Shown: in pieces, positions 61,729-64,000 of the stretch | Layout of the letters: every line of letters begins with the position of its first letter | Numbering within the stretch: the first letter of the stretch is position 1 | From: Welwitschia mirabilis | Taxonomy: Eukaryota; Gnetophyta; Gnetopsida; Welwitschiales | Length of the DNA: 64,000 bases | Direction of reading: 5' to 3' | Assembly: GCA_051453625.1 (NCBI GenBank) | Contig: JBOZIK010000001.1 | Span: 287,360,894 to 287,424,893, forward strand | The notes under the pieces: model-generated | Seen by the model: the letters and a program-made list of their open reading frames with translations, nothing else | The model's database searches: none | What the model was told of the DNA's origin: nothing | Made by a program: the position numbers and the translations under genes

Positions 61729-62184
61729 ATCTATTAAGTTTTAGTTTTATAACAACATGAATTCTTAGGAAAAATAGAGAAAAACCCCATAAAGAACTTG
61801 TTCTTATTACAACTTAGCCAAAGAAATATGGCTTTAGTAGAATTACAAAAAATAGCAAATACAAAGCTTGAGCTATAGCAGAATCTCAAAGATAAGAGAA
61901 TTAGAGATTAATATTTAATAAAACTTCAAAAATATAGAGAAAAATAGAGCTAGAACAAAAACATCATTCTAGTACCATTTCTACTTAAGGCCTTTCTTAT
62001 ATATAGCAAGAGGACCAACTACTTTGCACAAAAATAGGAAAAATCTTGTAACTAATGGAATAGTAGCCCATAACAGATAGAACAAGGTCTATAACTGACA
62101 AAAAATGGAGTAGAAATAATTGGAATACATGATAAATGACTAAGAGATGCATAATGGTAGGTTTACCTTTAGTAATCCTACACA
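61729..62184 (-). repeat. 5' LTR of the - strand copia element, about 456 bp
   Basis: Starts TGTGTAGGATTA (62184, - strand) and ends beside the primer site. A TATA box CTATATATAAG on the - strand is at 62006-61997, placing the expected transcription start near 61970 and U3 at about 215 bases. Confidence 0.8.
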
Positions 62185-62299
62185 TGATAGACATCCATAC
62201 ATATTTTAAGTTGTGCATCATCTAAGACCTTTTCTTTTCTTATTTTTAGTTCTGTTTTATTTTCTTTTTATATAAGAATTTTAATTTTCACTTATATAT

Positions 62300-62412
62300 T
62301 CATGGACGACAATATTAATGGAAGCCTCTACAAGTGCTATTTCTAGTGCCTTTGAAGCATTAGGAGGCAAACATAGTTTTCTTACCACACATGATATTTC
62401 GAGAATAACTAA
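62300..62412 (-). pseudogene. coding-like block, copy 2, flanking the - strand copia element
   Basis: On the - strand one open frame gives VILEISCVVRKLCLPPNASK then ALEIALVEASINIVV. The same segment, shortened and frameshifted, is copy 1 at 56610-56721. The two copies bracket the copia element in direct orientation. Conservation of the amino-acid pattern between copies (SCxVRKLxLP, ALAEASI / ALVEASI) suggests an old exon. Family not recognised. Confidence 0.5.
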
Positions 62413-63562
62413 TGCCCTTCAAGTCCATAGAATCTAACATGCTTCTTCTTATTTTTGTCTCTTGGTTCAAGTCATTGGAGGGCCTAGTAAATCAGTTGTA
62501 TTATAAACTAAGAAAAGCAAAGTTAAAATCATCAAAGAACAAAGTGATTATTTATGCTTTCCTTTGAAAGAAGAATTATAATACTAAGTGCCAATGTGTC
62601 ACATCTAAAAACTATCACTAATGATGTATCATGGTAAAGCATATGTTACGATATCCAAAAGCTTAAGGCTGGACAATTCAAGAAAGTAAATGTCACATAA
62701 AATAGTATTGAATGTCCCTATTGGTATCATTATCAAAGCAATCACCTCTAAGGCTCTTGTGCAACTTCTCACTGTAAAGCAAGTTAATAGGTTATGCTAA
62801 GAAATTTATGTGAAAAGAAAAATGATATTGAGTGAGAGCCCCTAAATGATTTCATCTTAAATTCATCTTCTCTTGTAGGTTTTTAAAGCCTATGTAATAA
62901 TCAAATACTCAGTGCCAAATGGTATCTATTAACTTATATATAATCTCTAACCTAAAATTTATGCATAAAATATATAGTTAAAAAATCAAAATTAGAAGAT
63001 GGAACTGATATAGTCGTGAGTCTTGAAGATCATTTCAAGGTTAGTTATCATGCCCTTATTGATCATGTTGTGTATTTGCTTAACATATTTAAGCTTCACG
63101 AGGGCTAAAAGACAGCATATCAAGGAGCATTCCAGAAATTATGTTACTCAAAATGTCTCATAAATCATGTGGCATCATTCACCATCTTAGCAAACTCTCA
63201 TTATTAGATGGAATATTAAAGCTAAAGAAGGATAACACCATAGAGAAGAAAGGACAGTAACACCCCGACAAAGAAGAAATGATCATCGAAAAAAAGAAGA
63301 AATTGTATGGAGAAAAAACTGAGATATAGAAGTGGAATGAAAGGAATTTAGAATAATTCAAATAGGCTAGAAAATCAACCATAACAGAGATAGTTTACAG
63401 AAAGGAGATAACAGCTCTTCTTAAATTTTATTTATGAGATTCTTTTTTTTGCATAAACAATGAATTGGTTCTAATGTCACCCAATAATAAATGATTTTGT
63501 TGATTTGATGATGCTTTAACTATGGAATTTAACTAATTTTAGCTAAATTTAAACTAAATTTT
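62413..63562. other. unassigned sequence, no gene recognised
   Basis: A + strand stretch around 63020-63190 reads HALIDHVVYLLNIFKLHEG, stop, KTAYQGAFQKLCYSK, and looks like a worn exon, but I cannot name it. The - strand frame at 63179-63382 has no domain. 62872-63213 recurs at 63663-64000. Confidence 0.45.
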
Positions 63563-63662
63563 NNNNNNNNNNNNNNNNNNNNNNNNNNNNNNNNNNNNNN
63601 NNNNNNNNNNNNNNNNNNNNNNNNNNNNNNNNNNNNNNNNNNNNNNNNNNNNNNNNNNNNNN

Positions 63663-64000
63663 TCTTGTAGGTTTTTAAAGCATATGTAATAATCAAATAA
63701 CCAGTGACGAATGGTATCTATTAACTTATATATAATCTCTAACCTAAAAATCATGCATAAAATATATAGTTAAAAAATCAAAATTAGAAGATGGGACTGA
63801 CATAGTCATGAGTCTTGAAGACCATTTGAAGGTTAGTTATCATGCCCTTGTTGATCATGTTGTGTATTTGCTTAACATATTTAAGCTTCACGAGGGCTAG
63901 AAGATAGCATATCAAGGAGCATTCCAGAAATCATGTTACTCAAAATGTCCCATAAATCATGTGGCACCATTCACCATCTTACAAAACTCTCATTATTAGA
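63663..64000. other. repeat of 62872-63213 after a 100-N gap
   Basis: Same sequence with a few substitutions, beginning at the gap edge and running off the window. Consistent with an overlapping contig end. The protein-like KLHEG, stop or Arg, K/R block is present again. Confidence 0.85.

Larger units (their letters stand above)
56722..62184 (-). mobile_element. Ty1/copia LTR retrotransposon (Tork/Tnt1-like), coding-dead
   Basis: Right to left: 5' LTR (62184-61729), primer site (61728-61716), gag (61661 onward), protease, integrase, RT, RNase H, polypurine tract (about 56905-56889), and a truncated 3' LTR (56888-56722). Domain order PR-IN-RT-RH is copia. The gag start and pre-integrase wording resemble the Tork/Tnt1 group. 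Key residues are lost at several sites and stops are frequent. The shared 167 bases of the LTRs are about 82% identical by eye. Three gaps lie inside; two (58551-59115 and 60367-60466) have duplicated flanks of 211 and 92 bases. Confidence 0.9.

Overview
This window is gene-poor, AT-rich nuclear DNA from a flowering plant, most likely a eudicot, taken from a draft assembly. The plant assignment rests on LTR retrotransposons of the Ty1/copia and Ty3/gypsy types with initiator-Met-tRNA primer sites, on a plant-type cytochrome P450 relic, and on the very low density of reading frames. The species cannot be told from the sequence. I find no intact host gene, no rRNA or tRNA gene, no CRISPR array and no prokaryotic feature. 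Nearly every long reading frame in the window is made of N bases.

Layout from left to right. 0-1.3 kb: an island of more normal composition with a frameshifted cytochrome P450 relic on the + strand. 3.7-6.2 kb: remains of LTR ends, including a candidate 1.9 kb gypsy-type LTR. 6.9-12.3 kb: two diverged copies of a 2.5 kb non-coding repeat. 12.3-27.5 kb: AT-rich decayed repeats with no recognisable gene, including a diverged repeat pair at 18.7-22.8 kb. 27.5-34.8 kb: a structurally recognisable but coding-dead copia element on the + strand, with two LTRs, primer site, polypurine tract, and protease, integrase, RT and RNase H blocks. 35.1-39.3 kb: a 5'-truncated gypsy pol relic of the Athila/Tat type (+), ending in a strongly G-rich tract. 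39.3-46.1 kb: nothing assignable. 46.1-50.3 kb: a gypsy relic on the - strand with an LTR-like region, integrase C-terminus and integrase core. 50.4-51.1 kb: an unassigned coding relic on the - strand, the most open question in the window. 51-56 kb: decayed spacer with hairpin-bearing short repeats and a CT microsatellite. 56.7-62.2 kb: a copia element on the - strand resembling the Tork/Tnt1 group, with a full 5' LTR but a 3' LTR truncated before its TATA box, flanked by two copies of a short coding-like sequence. 62.4-64 kb: unassigned sequence, repeated across a gap.

Two themes explain much of the window. First, there are 24 runs of N, and at about half of them the left contig ends with the sequence that begins the right contig, so many apparent tandem duplications are probably unmerged contig overlaps. 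Second, the coding relics are broken mostly by transitions: stops fall where glutamine or tryptophan is expected, and zinc-binding Cys has become Tyr. That is the pattern expected of deaminated 5-methylcytosine in silenced plant repeats.

I did not find a previously undescribed functional system. The items most worth a second look are the coding relic at 50.4-51.1 kb, the duplicated coding-like block flanking the second copia element, the overlap pattern at gaps, and the G-rich tract at 39.26 kb.
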